A program made the translations under genes and the position numbers. From contig CM001633.1 in assembly GCA_000309945.1 (NCBI GenBank), forward strand, positions 1,262,723-1,326,722: DNA of 64,000 nucleotides, read 5' to 3'. Positions 27,993 through 37,217 of this stretch are shown piece after piece. The stretch is from Leptolyngbyaceae cyanobacterium JSC-12 (GTDB lineage: Bacteria > Cyanobacteriota > Cyanobacteriia > Leptolyngbyales > Leptolyngbyaceae). The notes beneath the pieces were generated by a model that was not told the DNA's origin, did no database searches, and saw only the letters and a list, made by a program, of their open reading frames with translations. How positions within the stretch are numbered: position 1 is the first letter of the stretch; each line of letters starts with the position of its first letter.

Positions 27993-28946
27993 TCAAATAA
28001 GTTGGCGGTGTTGAGCGATCGCCCGAAGGGACTGCGGCAACCACTCCAGATAGTGTGGATACACCGGCAGGCGCGGAACCAATTGCCAGCCAGCCTCCGC
28101 CAGCCGAGTTTGTAAGTCAGTAGGCACAGGGTGAGGATAATCTGGATTCACTTCGTCACAAGGTCCAATGCCGCCCAGATCTCGTGCTCCAGCTTCCAGA
28201 CAAGCAGTTAACAATGAGAATTCCAGGATTAAGTTAGGGGGGACTTGAATGGTGATCGCGGGTGGCAAGATTCGACGGGCGATCCCCACCAACTCGACCA
28301 GATCGGCTGGACGCATTGCACAACCACCCCAGGCTTCAGTACTTCCGGGGCTGTAGGGTTGCAAAATCACTTCCTGGATATGTCCAAACTGAGTATGGAT
28401 TTGGGCGATCGCTTCCAGCGTTGCCAGGCGATCGTGGACGGTTTCCCCAATCCCCAGTAACAGCCCAGTCGTAAACGGGATCTGGAGTTCTCCTGCCCAC
28501 CGTAACTGTTGCAGTCGAAGTTCTGGCTGCTTACTGGGAGCATGGCGATGAACTGTTTGCACCAAAGCGGGTGTGATCTGTTCCAGCATTAGGCCCATTG
28601 ATGCATTGACCCCTTTGAGCCGCTCCATTTCCTGATAGCTCAGGGGTCCAGCATTCGTATGAGGCAAAAAGCCAAGGGACAACGCCAGCTCACACAAATG
28701 GTAGATGTGCTCAAACCAGACAGTTCGGCGTGGACTGTTGGGATGGACCTCACCGCTGAGCACCAAAATTTCAGTTACGGAAGAAGGCAGCGATCGCAGC
28801 TTTGCTTCTGCCTCAGTCAAGGTAATCCAGGGACTCTCACCTGGATCGGCACGGAAATTACAGTAGCTACATCGATTAAAACACTCATAGGTGGGAACCA
28901 GAGTGTAAGCCGGACTGTAGGTAACTCTTGTGCAAGACGTTGCCAT
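27993..28946 (-). CDS. cofG: 7,8-didemethyl-8-hydroxy-5-deazariboflavin synthase subunit CofG
   Basis: 317 residues. Radical-SAM half of the enzyme making the deazaflavin F0 chromophore, used in cyanobacteria as antenna of DNA photolyase. The iron-sulfur motif CX3CX2C is C22-FNR-C26-SY-C29, following PTYECFNRCSYCNFR. Further family segments: ILVLSGEVHPNS, LPHTNAGPLSYQEM, TTGLLLGIGET, VILQPYSPG, and the end GARDLGGIGPCDEVNPDYPHP. CofH, the partner subunit, is not in the window. Start ATG at 28946. Confidence 0.93.
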   Translation of the reverse strand: MATSCTRVTYSPAYTLVPTYECFNRCSYCNFRADPGESPWITLTEAEAKLRSLPSSVTEILVLSGEVHPNSPRRTVWFEHIYHLCELALSLGFLPHTNAGPLSYQEMERLKGVNASMGLMLEQITPALVQTVHRHAPSKQPELRLQQLRWAGELQIPFTTGLLLGIGETVHDRLATLEAIAQIHTQFGHIQEVILQPYSPGSTEAWGGCAMRPADLVELVGIARRILPPAITIQVPPNLILEFSLLTACLEAGARDLGGIGPCDEVNPDYPHPVPTDLQTRLAEAGWQLVPRLPVYPHYLEWLPQSLRAIAQHRQLI

Positions 28947-29014
28947 AGATCACAGAGACGCTACATTCTACACCCTACACTCCGTCGCCCCTACATCTGA
29001 TTTTCTTTGCTTCC

Positions 29015-29773
29015 TTAACACCAGAACTTTTCTTTGCCCTGGCAACTGCGGCGCTTAGCATAAACATTCTTCACGTGAGTTTTTACCGTGTTTAAGCTAA
29101 TTTGCAGCTTTTGAGCAATTTCCTGATAGGTGTTCTCTTGCCGCAGCAGCATCCAGATTTCCGCTTCGCGATCAGTCAAATCGTACTTCTTCTGTTGAAT
29201 TGCCATCTCCTGCCGCATTACCTCCTCACAGTTTTCTAGGATCACAGCGATAAAGGCAGATGTTCCATTTGCGGTGTCACCAGACATCACACGACCACCA
29301 GAAGACAGGTCATGAGTGGTTGCCCTTTCTAGCCAACGCGCACTCACTCTAACGATATGTCCGCTTGAGGTCTGGCATTCCAGGATTAACGCGGTATCTA
29401 ATGCTGAATGTTCTCGAATTATCCGATGACACGCCTCCGATACTGGGAGTGGCAAGGTTGAGCCAGAAAACTCGGCATCCGTCAGCGATCGACAAAGTTG
29501 CTTTGCTTTCTGATTCCAATACACTGGGGTCAGGTTCCGCGAGACAACAATGACCCCTTGCGGCAAAAGTTCCAACAACCGACTCCAGATGAGGCTGAGG
29601 TCGGTTAGTTCAGTAGGATGGTTGGCGCTAAGACGATCGCGCGATCGATTGGCACCACTCGGCTTACCAGCAGAACGTGGGGCAAGCGTCCCAGTAAACG
29701 GCTGCGGACGATATTCAAACAGAGAATCAATCGGCAGAAAATCGATTGAACTAGTCAAAATGGGGGCTGTCAT
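29015..29773 (-). CDS. LuxR-type transcriptional regulator with PAS-like sensor domain
   Basis: 252 residues. After a 60-residue variable N-terminus, a PAS-like domain (LELLPQGVIVVSRNLTPVYWNQKAKQLC ... GHIVRVSARWLER) is followed by a LuxR helix-turn-helix (YDLTDREAEIWMLLRQENTYQEIAQKLQISLNTVKTHVKNVYAKR). There is no receiver domain, so it should sense a ligand, redox state or light directly. This layout is widespread in cyanobacteria, but the regulon is unknown. It is divergent from the conserved unknown gene at 30247 across 473 bases. It is followed on its strand by cofG after a 68-base gap. Confidence 0.85.
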   Translation of the reverse strand: MTAPILTSSIDFLPIDSLFEYRPQPFTGTLAPRSAGKPSGANRSRDRLSANHPTELTDLSLIWSRLLELLPQGVIVVSRNLTPVYWNQKAKQLCRSLTDAEFSGSTLPLPVSEACHRIIREHSALDTALILECQTSSGHIVRVSARWLERATTHDLSSGGRVMSGDTANGTSAFIAVILENCEEVMRQEMAIQQKKYDLTDREAEIWMLLRQENTYQEIAQKLQISLNTVKTHVKNVYAKRRSCQGKEKFWC

Positions 29774-30246
29774 AGATCCGGCTCCTTCGAGTGCTAACGC
29801 CCATTCTCAATGCCTTATCAATGAAGGTGCAATGAGCAGGCTGCAGCAGAGTCAATAACGCCGAAGCTATACCAGCCCCCCTGAAGCTTTTCGAAGTAGC
29901 CTGAAGTGAGGTGAAGTTTTTCCTGCCAAGTTCTTCACGAACAGAAAACACTCGTTGATAATAATGATTACCACAACCAACCAAGTCTTGACGGCAACCC
30001 TCTAGCAGCGAGCTGCATCTCTCACCACTGGTCGCAATTATCTTAATAATTGTCCAGATTATGGGCTGATGACGGAAGCTCCTTTCTAAGAATCCTTTAG
30101 ATTCAGCTTGTTTACTCCTATTTCGGATTTTCCTTTGATTTTCTCTAAAAAGGTTCACCCTTTTGGGTAGCTTTTCCCGCAATTCAGGGTTGTTCAAAGC
30201 TCTAACCATTACGCCTCAAACCTATCCTTTAAGGAACCTGCTGTTA
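29774..30246. other. Divergent control region without genes
   Basis: About 470 bases between the PAS-LuxR gene and the unknown gene at 30247. A long minus-strand frame across 29751-30209 is not protein-like (basic, low complexity) and is judged chance. Both promoters must lie here. Confidence 0.4.
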
Positions 30247-31329
30247 ATGATCCCGTTTCAACCTGGTTCTGAATCTCACCCATCGATACAGCCAGATGTG
30301 CTTGATCAACTTTTCTCACGTGAGCACCAACATAATTATGTGAACCTACTGCAAGGTAGAGGAGGGTTGACTCGACGGCGGGCTGAATACTTTGTTAGGC
30401 TTTGGGCTTACTTATTACTGAAGCAACAAAACGACCTCAATCATCATGAGCTTCAACCGCTGACCCAGTTACTGCCAACAGAGACGCTAGTGTCATGTAC
30501 ACATCGTGAAGCGGCTGAGTTGTTTTACGGTCAAAAAGATCGTGGCAGCGATCGCGCAGCGGGCATGATGATCGATCAGCTCGTCGCACTGGGACTGCTA
30601 GAAAAACGATTTGACGGGCAAACGTTGTGTCTTCGAGTGCGTCCACTTCCCGAACTCACCGCCGATCCCAAAGCACAACCTGCTTTCCAGATCAAAGCTG
30701 ATAGCTTTAATCCACGAACGGACGCAATTCCAGTAGCTGGGTTAATTCGCCAAACTTATGCAATGGCAGCCGATGATGCGGCGATCGCCCCACAACGCAT
30801 CGCTAGAATCTTGCGACAGTGGGCAGATGAATACCCGTTAGGGTTGCGAGTTCTACGCCGAACCGACAACTTTAACCCAGTAGGCGTTTCGATTCTTTAT
30901 CCCACTGCCAGGGAAACAGAAGATATATTTTCTCGCCCCCCTGGTAAAAGCTTTTATCTCACTTCCAACGTTGACATAGATCCTGTGCAACGAGCAAAGC
31001 CAGGCGATCCAAATTGCATGGCGGTTTACATTCGGGCATGGCTGGTTGATATGACCTACCTCAAACGTCCCTACCTCTGCGAATTGCTAAAAGATACCCA
31101 GGAGACATTGCGCAAAATGCAAGTGGATTTTCCAAATCTGTGTGATTTATACTCTCCCGTAATTCATCCACTATACGAAGAACTACGGATGGTACTAGGG
31201 TTTCAAAGAACCTGCGAAGAACATCGCCCCTTTTACTGGATCTATCTCTCCCTAGATCGTTATTTGGAGCTTGATATTGAGCAAGCTCTGGCAAAACTGC
31301 AATTGAGTGACCCCTCTGGCTCTGCTTAG
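30247..31329 (+). CDS. Conserved hypothetical protein
   Basis: 360 residues from ATG 30247, which has AAGGA about 11 bases upstream; 28 codons of upstream frame are not protein-like. Soluble, no signal peptide or membrane helix. The segment VNLLQGRGGLTRRRAEYFVRLWAYLLLKQQ and SCTHREAAELFYGQKDRGSDRAAGMMIDQLVALGLLEKR look like helical/winged-helix DNA-binding style modules; the middle contains EDIFSRPPGKSFYLTSNVDIDPVQRAKPGDPN. I do not recognise a named family. It ends 333 bases before psbA on the same strand, but psbA has its own leader. Confidence 0.75.
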   Translation: MIPFQPGSESHPSIQPDVLDQLFSREHQHNYVNLLQGRGGLTRRRAEYFVRLWAYLLLKQQNDLNHHELQPLTQLLPTETLVSCTHREAAELFYGQKDRGSDRAAGMMIDQLVALGLLEKRFDGQTLCLRVRPLPELTADPKAQPAFQIKADSFNPRTDAIPVAGLIRQTYAMAADDAAIAPQRIARILRQWADEYPLGLRVLRRTDNFNPVGVSILYPTARETEDIFSRPPGKSFYLTSNVDIDPVQRAKPGDPNCMAVYIRAWLVDMTYLKRPYLCELLKDTQETLRKMQVDFPNLCDLYSPVIHPLYEELRMVLGFQRTCEEHRPFYWIYLSLDRYLELDIEQALAKLQLSDPSGSA

Positions 31330-31434
31330 AAAAACTCCTGACCCAATACTCTCTCGTCTCTGGTAATCCAGGAAAACCTGATGTAGCATCGTGCAACCAA
31401 GCGAATCCTATTCAGAGAAATTCGTAACATTTGG

Positions 31435-31476
31435 TTACCTTAATTTAGTTTTTTATTACCTTAATCTAGTTTTTTA
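31435..31476 (+). promoter_or_regulatory. Tandem 21-bp repeat upstream of psbA
   Basis: TTACCTTAATTTAGTTTTTT plus A at 31435-31455 is followed head-to-tail by the same 21-mer with one C/T change at 31456-31476. It lies about 190-230 bases before the D1 start codon, with a small palindrome (TTGCTTA AGG TAAGCAA) just behind it at 31481-31497. Two identical sites exactly two helical turns apart suggest a cooperative regulator binding site; the TTAC cores recall the HLR1 direct repeats bound by RpaB, but the spacing differs. Confidence 0.5.
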
Positions 31477-31662
31477 ATATTTGCTTAAGGTAAGCAACCT
31501 TAACTAAACCGCCCTGATCCTGATCTGAAAAAGCTTTTGACCCTGAGCGACAAATTCTTAATTAGATGCTTTACAAAAAGCAATGAAGAAGCTTAAACTA
31601 CACATTAAGCAACACTCGTTGCCCAAAATCATACAAGTTACATCAAGCACTCATAACGGACT

Positions 31663-32745
31663 ATGACCACGACCTTACAGCGCGCCGAGCGCCAAAACGT
31701 GTGGAGTCAGTTTTGCGAGTGGATCACCTCAACCGAAAACCGCCTATACATCGGCTGGTTCGGCGTATTGATGATCCCCACCCTCCTGGCTGCCACCATC
31801 TGCTACGTCATCGCCTTCATCGCTGCTCCCCCTGTGGACATCGATGGCATTCGTGAACCCGTCGCTGGCTCCCTACTGTACGGCAACAACATCATCTCCG
31901 GTGCAGTTGTCCCCTCCAGCAATGCCATTGGACTACACTTCTACCCCATCTGGGAAGCCGCCTCTCTAGACGAGTGGCTATACAACGGCGGTCCCTACCA
32001 ACTGGTTGTCCTGCACTTCCTGATCGGCGTCTTCTGCTACATGGGACGTGAATGGGAACTATCCTACCGTCTAGGCATGCGCCCCTGGATCTGCGTCGCC
32101 TACTCCGCCCCCGTTGCGGCAGCAACCGCTGTTTTCCTGATCTACCCCATCGGACAAGGCTCCTTCTCCGACGGCATGCCCCTGGGCATCTCCGGCACCT
32201 TCAACTTCATGTTCGTGTTCCAAGCCGAGCACAACATCCTGATGCACCCCTTCCACATGCTGGGTGTAGCCGGAGTCTTCGGCGGCAGCTTGTTCTCCGC
32301 CATGCACGGTTCCTTGGTGACCTCCTCCTTAGTGCGTGAGACCACCGAAACCGAGTCACAGAACTACGGGTACAAGTTTGGTCAAGAAGAAGAAACCTAC
32401 AACATCGTAGCGGCTCACGGCTACTTCGGTCGGTTGATCTTCCAATACGCGAGCTTCAACAACTCTCGTTCCTTGCACTTCTTCCTGGGTGCATGGCCTG
32501 TGATTGGGATTTGGTTCACCGCATTGGGCATCAGCACCATGGCGTTCAACCTCAACGGGTTCAACTTCAATCAGTCCATCATCGACTCTCAAGGTCGTGT
32601 GGTTGCTACCTGGGCTGATGTGCTCAACCGTGCCAACCTAGGGATGGAAGTGATGCACGAGCGCAACGCTCACAACTTCCCATTGGATTTGGCGGCAGGT
32701 GAAGCGACTCCTGTGGCTTTGACTGCTCCTGCGATCAATGGCTAA
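31663..32745 (+). CDS. psbA: Photosystem II D1 protein
   Basis: 360 residues. Reaction-centre core subunit that binds P680, pheophytin, QB and the Mn4CaO5 cluster in the thylakoid membrane. Key residues are all present: Y161, the cluster ligands D170, E189, H332, E333, H337, D342 and A344 (the processed C-terminus), H198, H215, H272 and the QB-site S264. Residue 130 is Glu, the form found in the high-light D1 isoform rather than the low-light Gln form. The 16-residue tail after A344 is removed by a CtpA-type protease. Codon use is sharply biased, as for a highly expressed gene. A terminator follows at 32780. Confidence 0.99.
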   Translation: MTTTLQRAERQNVWSQFCEWITSTENRLYIGWFGVLMIPTLLAATICYVIAFIAAPPVDIDGIREPVAGSLLYGNNIISGAVVPSSNAIGLHFYPIWEAASLDEWLYNGGPYQLVVLHFLIGVFCYMGREWELSYRLGMRPWICVAYSAPVAAATAVFLIYPIGQGSFSDGMPLGISGTFNFMFVFQAEHNILMHPFHMLGVAGVFGGSLFSAMHGSLVTSSLVRETTETESQNYGYKFGQEEETYNIVAAHGYFGRLIFQYASFNNSRSLHFFLGAWPVIGIWFTALGISTMAFNLNGFNFNQSIIDSQGRVVATWADVLNRANLGMEVMHERNAHNFPLDLAAGEATPVALTAPAING

Positions 32746-32779
32746 TGGCTTAGGCTTCGGTTAGTCTTTGGTCACGCGA

Positions 32780-32808
32780 AGCCCTCTCCAGCTAGGAGGG
32801 GGCTTTTT
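32780..32808 (+). terminator. Rho-independent terminator of psbA
   Basis: AGCCCTCTCC (32780-32789) pairs with GGAGGGGGCT (32795-32804), a 10-bp stem with one G-T pair and a 5-base loop, followed by TTTTT. Located 35 bases after the psbA stop. Confidence 0.92.
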
Positions 32809-32914
32809 ACGTTGCTTTGGAGTAAATGCTGGGGCGATCGCGGCACCCACATTTCTGGAAAGTCCTGCACTGCCAATGTAGTTACGGAAAATCATATCCA
32901 CAGCATTAGGAAAG

Positions 32915-33607
32915 ATGCGTGACAACCGCTTAATACGCCTGATTCAGTCAGCTAACGTGTTCATCTTTTTTGGAGTTGGATTACTCCTGCTGAGCGTGCT
33001 AGGTTACATAACTTATCAGATTTACCAGAGTTCATTCAGAGAGCGAACTATTTCAGGTGTTGTCAATACTGAAAATACTCATCAAACCCAGCAAGCAAAA
33101 GTGAGCTTAGGCGCGTTTACGCCAATTGAAGGGACTCCCTACCATTTCGCTCCCATCAGTGCTAAACAAAATTATCGGCAAGATTATTATGACAAGGCTG
33201 CACTGAGTACTCGAAACTACCTGATTTTAGATACTAAAGACAGGTCTGCTGTACGCCTTGTACCAAATAACGATGCCTTATTTTTGAGTATTGAAAAATT
33301 AGGTCATTCAGCCCAAAGCGGCAAGTTAGAAAAAACTGAAGGGCTTTGGTATCAAGTCGTTAAGGCAGACACGAATGGCGATAAAAGGTTGACTGAAACT
33401 GATCTCAAAACCATTGCAGTTTCAGAAGTCTCAGGAAAAAGCTACAAAGAGCTGATTTCTCAGGTTGAGCAAGTACTGGGGAGTTCTCAACCTTCCCCCA
33501 ATACATTACTTGTGATTTATCGAACAAATGCCAGACACTTTGTCAGTGAAATTGATCTGCTAGCTCAGAAAGTTGTTGCTACGCAAGAGCTACCATCAAT
33601 CGAGTAG
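32915..33607 (+). CDS. Membrane-anchored hypothetical protein with EF-hand-like loop
   Basis: 230 residues. One N-terminal membrane helix (ANVFIFFGVGLLLLSVLGYITYQIY) anchors a soluble domain, probably periplasmic or lumenal. Around residues 151-162 the loop DTNGDKRLTETD has the DxNxDxxxxxxD spacing of a calcium-binding EF-hand, placed in WYQVVKADTNGDKRLTETDLKTIAVSEVSG. The C-terminus has a beta-rich stretch, LLVIYRTNARHFVSEIDLLAQKVV. Family not named. It lies just past the psbA terminator and has its own promoter region. Confidence 0.8.
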   Translation: MRDNRLIRLIQSANVFIFFGVGLLLLSVLGYITYQIYQSSFRERTISGVVNTENTHQTQQAKVSLGAFTPIEGTPYHFAPISAKQNYRQDYYDKAALSTRNYLILDTKDRSAVRLVPNNDALFLSIEKLGHSAQSGKLEKTEGLWYQVVKADTNGDKRLTETDLKTIAVSEVSGKSYKELISQVEQVLGSSQPSPNTLLVIYRTNARHFVSEIDLLAQKVVATQELPSIE

Positions 33608-33764
33608 CAACAAAAGGACTGTACCTGTTCATGAAACACCTCTTTGGCTGACCCCAATAGTAAAGCTGCCAACAAACAGGGCTTTTTGCTATGAGCATAG
33701 GACTGACTTAAGCGATCGCGGATCTGCTACAACCACCCCTCTAATGCTTGAGAAGGAAAACGCT

Positions 33765-33968
33765 ATGCCCTGTAAACTTGGAGAAATTGCTTTCACCCCA
33801 GAAGTACAGGCAACCCAGTCTAAGTGCAGTTCTCGTGCTAAGGGGCAAACAAATGATGAAAGCCCAGTTTTCACTGAGCCTTTCAAAAGCAAAGAAGAAC
33901 ACAATCTTCTTCCAAAGCACGCTTTTTATTTGTCAGAAACATCACAGGTAAGAGGGCATGCTGCGTAA
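33765..33968 (+). CDS. Possible small protein, 67 residues
   Basis: ATG 33765 is preceded by AAGGA with 7 to 8 bases of spacing, a good binding site. The product is polar, with two Cys (MPCKLGEIAFTPE, QSKCSSRAKG) and no membrane helix. Its last 43 bases overlap the end of the convergent membrane-protein gene. No family is recognised, so the binding site is the main support. Confidence 0.4.
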   Translation: MPCKLGEIAFTPEVQATQSKCSSRAKGQTNDESPVFTEPFKSKEEHNLLPKHAFYLSETSQVRGHAA

Positions 33969-34303
33969 ACTGACTCATGCTTCAGGTCAGCTTCACCACG
34001 CATCCAAGGCAGCCAACTTACATTTTTTGGATGAACGCCTTTAAAGGTTAAGACTGCTGCCGCAACTAAAACACCTAATACTTGAACTCCAATAACGCCG
34101 CCTGCGACTAGCAAAATTCCCACGCCTGGCAGGAAGGATTGAAGAACCATTGCCAATAATGAACCGATTGTCACAATCAAAATACCAACAGGAAACCCAA
34201 GAATCAGCAAGCAAACCGTCAAAATTCCTGTCCACAACAAAAAGCTTCTTAGCATCAACCCATAGTCAGACTGATTAACCATCTGGCTTTGAGAAACAGT
34301 CAC
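33926..34303 (-). CDS. Small hypothetical membrane protein
   Basis: 125 residues from GTG 34303, with an excellent binding site (GGAGG, 7 bases upstream). Two to three hydrophobic helices: SFLLWTGILTVCLLILGFPVGILIVTIGSLLAMVL and LPGVGILLVAGGVIGVQVLGVLVAAAVLTF, the second glycine-rich. A short polar tail with two cysteines follows. No known family. Overlaps the end of the small gene at 33765 tail to tail. Confidence 0.7.
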   Translation of the reverse strand: MTVSQSQMVNQSDYGLMLRSFLLWTGILTVCLLILGFPVGILIVTIGSLLAMVLQSFLPGVGILLVAGGVIGVQVLGVLVAAAVLTFKGVHPKNVSWLPWMRGEADLKHESVYAACPLTCDVSDK

Positions 34304-34853
34304 GTCTTACCTCCAAAAATTTGCTTATAACTTGAACGGATTGCTTGCAACGCAAATGATTGCGATGAAAGTGATTGGTTTTGACAAGTTTATAGAAATT
34401 CTCCTCAAAATATAAGAGCTATTCTAAAAACTTAACAAGACGCTGTTCTTTTTCATAAACCCATCTCAGTGCTTTGTGAGTATTTACTTATCAAACCTGA
34501 TGCAACATTCAGTTAAAAATAAGGATTTCAAGTTTGTCATAGCTTTTACAATCTTGGTTTGAACCTTGGGACTTTACCACTTACTTCTAGTTGATATGGC
34601 CAAAGCGAAAACTACAGGCTTCTTCAAGGAAAAACAAAAGACTTAGATATAGACAAGGTTTCGTTTGAAGAATTCTAGCTGATACTGGAGGATGCAGTTT
34701 AGGGATTGTGGGCTTTTACTAAACTTAATATTTTTCTCATAAATACTCATGGATAGATTTTTTATAAATAGATTTTTTCGTTACGCTTTAGCCTGTGAGA
34801 CATTGAAAGGTGGGCAGAATTGCTAAAGTTTAGAGTTTTGAAAGTTGGACAGT
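34304..34853. other. Divergent non-coding region
   Basis: About 550 AT-rich bases between the small membrane-protein gene and the dehydrogenase gene. No coding pattern, RNA gene or clear repeat was seen; short frames on the minus strand overlapping the dehydrogenase start are shadows. Confidence 0.45.
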
Positions 34854-35936
34854 ATGTTAGCAGCGTTGTTGTACGGAAAAGAAGATTTGCGGTTGGAGCA
34901 GGTTGAACCACCAGCACCCGGGGTTGGAGAGATTGTAGTACAGGTGAAGGCAGCGACAACGTGTGGAACAGACTTAAAGGTGTGGCGAAGAGGTGGACAT
35001 GCAAAGATGCTAACGCTTCCAACCTTGTTTGGGCATGAGGCAGCGGGCGAAATCGCTGCAATTGGGGAAGGCATTACAGGTTGGCGTGTTGGCGATCGCG
35101 TTGTTGCCAACAATTCTGCCCCATGCATGGAGTGTTTTTTCTGTCAAAAAGAAGAATATTCCCTCTGCCAGAATTTGCTGTTTAATAATGGCACCTTTGC
35201 CGAATATCTGAAAATTCCGGCACCAATTGTTCAACACAATCTATTGCCCATTCCCGATGGCGTCCCCTTTGAATTGGCGTCGATGACAGAACCTCTAGCG
35301 TGTGTCTTGCATGGAGCAGCTCGCTCTAATGTAAAGCTGGGCGATCGCGTCGTGGTGCTGGGCGATGGAGCAATCGGACTAATGTTTGTTGCGGTGCTTG
35401 CATCTGGTGAGGGAAACTGGCTGCCTGTTTCCCAGGTTTCGTTTTCCTCCCCTCAGTTTGCAGAGGTAATTTTGTTGGGTGGTAACGATGAACGCTTAAC
35501 GATTGGGGAAAAACTGGGCGCTGCAAAAACGTTTAATTACAAGCAAGTGAGTGACGTTCCAGCTCTGGTCAAACAGTTAACTGATGGGTGGGGGGCCGAT
35601 GTGGTGGTTGAAGCAACGGGTATTCCCGCTGTTTGGGAAATGGCGATCGCTTGTGCTCGTCCAGGGGCAACTGTCAACCTGTTCGGTGGCTGCCCACGAG
35701 ATACCGCTATTAACGTGAATACCGAGCAACTGCACTATAGTGAATTAACGCTAAAAGGCGTTTTTCACAACACCCCCCAATTTGTCCGTTCGGCACTTAA
35801 CTTGTTAGCCAGTCGAACAGTACCGTTCGATCTACTCATTAGTGGGTCAGCCTCTCTTAAGGATTTGGGGCAAGTTTTTGAAGAGATGAAGCAACGTAAG
35901 GTAATCAAGGTTGCGATCGCCCCTGACCGATCCTAA
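34854..35936 (+). CDS. Zinc-dependent medium-chain alcohol/threonine dehydrogenase-like protein
   Basis: 360 residues from ATG 34854. NAD(P)-dependent oxidoreductase of the MDR superfamily, sorbitol/threonine-dehydrogenase-like. The catalytic-zinc region is TTCGTDLKVW and FGHEAAGEIAAIGEG; the structural-zinc cysteines are in PCMECFFCQKEEYSLC; the nucleotide fold is RVVVLGDGAIGLMFV. An insertion (about residues 180-200) lengthens the loop after the nucleotide motif. Substrate unknown. It is alone between oppositely oriented genes. Confidence 0.87.
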   Translation: MLAALLYGKEDLRLEQVEPPAPGVGEIVVQVKAATTCGTDLKVWRRGGHAKMLTLPTLFGHEAAGEIAAIGEGITGWRVGDRVVANNSAPCMECFFCQKEEYSLCQNLLFNNGTFAEYLKIPAPIVQHNLLPIPDGVPFELASMTEPLACVLHGAARSNVKLGDRVVVLGDGAIGLMFVAVLASGEGNWLPVSQVSFSSPQFAEVILLGGNDERLTIGEKLGAAKTFNYKQVSDVPALVKQLTDGWGADVVVEATGIPAVWEMAIACARPGATVNLFGGCPRDTAINVNTEQLHYSELTLKGVFHNTPQFVRSALNLLASRTVPFDLLISGSASLKDLGQVFEEMKQRKVIKVAIAPDRS

Positions 35937-35964
35937 CGGCTGCAAGATACATTACCCAAGCACC

Positions 35965-36783
35965 TTACTTAGATGAGTTCCCTGACTTTGTTGGAGTGCT
36001 TGGTGGCGGTTGAACAACTAATCTGCCATCCTTCTCAAAGATCTTCCCGCCCAACTGAAAAATTTCTCGCTTTGCCCGGTCTTGAGTTTGCTGATCACCA
36101 ACGGCTGCTGCCTGCTGATATATCGCTGCCCATGCAGACACGCGAACTGGCTTACTATTAGGGTCTTTACGTAAAAATTCGGCAGTTTGGCGAAAAACAG
36201 AGTTTAATTCAGCGTGAGGAGTTCCCTCTACCCACTGGGCTGCCATTTCTAGCGATCGCACTGCACCAGAAATATCACCCAACAGCAACAATTGATCTAG
36301 GCTCATAAACCGCCAAACTTGGAAAGCCAGCGGATCAATTTGTGGAGACAGTGCATCAGTGCCCCGTCGCATCATTTCAACTGCTAATTCCGGTCTGCCT
36401 GCTTGATGAGAAACACTGTTAGATAGAAAGATATAGATCCCAGCAAATCGAGGGTCACGACGGGTCACAATATCAAAATACTCTGGACTTAAGGCATAAC
36501 CTGTTTTGTCACGCGCCTCATCATCTCCGTAGTACTGAAGAAAATTCAGAAAGACCCAATCAGCAAAAAGATTGTCGAAGCCAAAGCTCGGAGTTTGCTT
36601 CAATAATTCAAGTCTGAATTTTTCTTGTTCAGTCGCCTGGACAGGATCGTTTAGCCAAAGGGAGGGCTGATTTAAGCGAGAGCGCTGGAGTACAACTACA
36701 CCAGAGAACGCAGCCACTGCGATCGCGGCGATCGCACCAATCTTGAGCCAGGAGACTTGAGAACAGGTATGGACAGATCTCAT
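35965..36783 (-). CDS. Conserved hypothetical protein, membrane-anchored, TPR-like helical
   Basis: 272 residues from ATG 36783. An N-terminal hydrophobic helix (WLKIGAIAAIAVAAFSGVVVL) anchors a mostly helical domain: FGFDNLFADWVFLNFLQYYGDDEARDKTGYALSPEYFDIVTRRDPRF, then paired helices such as RPELAVEMMRRGTDALSP and GDISGAVRSLEMAAQWVEG that look like tetratricopeptide-type repeats. A family of this form is common in cyanobacteria without a known role. Convergent with the dehydrogenase gene. Confidence 0.78.
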   Translation of the reverse strand: MRSVHTCSQVSWLKIGAIAAIAVAAFSGVVVLQRSRLNQPSLWLNDPVQATEQEKFRLELLKQTPSFGFDNLFADWVFLNFLQYYGDDEARDKTGYALSPEYFDIVTRRDPRFAGIYIFLSNSVSHQAGRPELAVEMMRRGTDALSPQIDPLAFQVWRFMSLDQLLLLGDISGAVRSLEMAAQWVEGTPHAELNSVFRQTAEFLRKDPNSKPVRVSAWAAIYQQAAAVGDQQTQDRAKREIFQLGGKIFEKDGRLVVQPPPSTPTKSGNSSK

Positions 36784-37217
36784 CACCAAACAGAACCCTT
36801 AAATAAAAATAGAAATAGTGATTTGCCCTCGAAAAAGCATCTCAATAGCCAGATTTTGTAAAGATTTTAAAATTTTCAGCAAACTTTAGGGGAAGCCCCT
36901 ATGCGAATTCATCGATCTTTGGTTACATTGTCGCAAAAGCGATGTTCAAGCTTAACGATGCATTGGAGTACACAGGAATGATTGAGACTCCGGACAATCA
37001 GCAAACTGTCATCTTTTTTATAGACTTAAGGCTAACCACACAGCTATTCTAGGTTCAAATACATAAAGGCAGTTCAACTGCTTGGTTTTCCGGCTAAAGC
37101 AAAATCGTAATGGAAATGAATATCATTGCTCAATAGGGGTTAACCTCTGTAGCAATGTTTCATATGTGCTCTACGTGCTCTTCAGCAACTTATCTGTAAT
37201 ACTCGAGCGCAAACTCA
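36784..37217. other. Divergent non-coding region before ctp
   Basis: About 430 bases between the helical-protein gene and the protease gene. It must hold both promoters. A short frame at 37082-37345 overlaps the protease start out of frame and is a shadow. No RNA gene seen. Confidence 0.4.

Noticed and set aside
29751-30209. 152-codon minus-strand frame upstream of the PAS-LuxR gene
   Set aside because: Overlaps the regulator's start in another frame, is rich in basic and low-information segments, and covers the expected divergent promoters.
33640-33695. Possible terminator after the EF-hand-like gene (AAAGCTGCC ... GGGCTTTTT)
   Set aside because: The stem is interrupted and short; only about six pairs can form, so the T-rich end alone does not support it.
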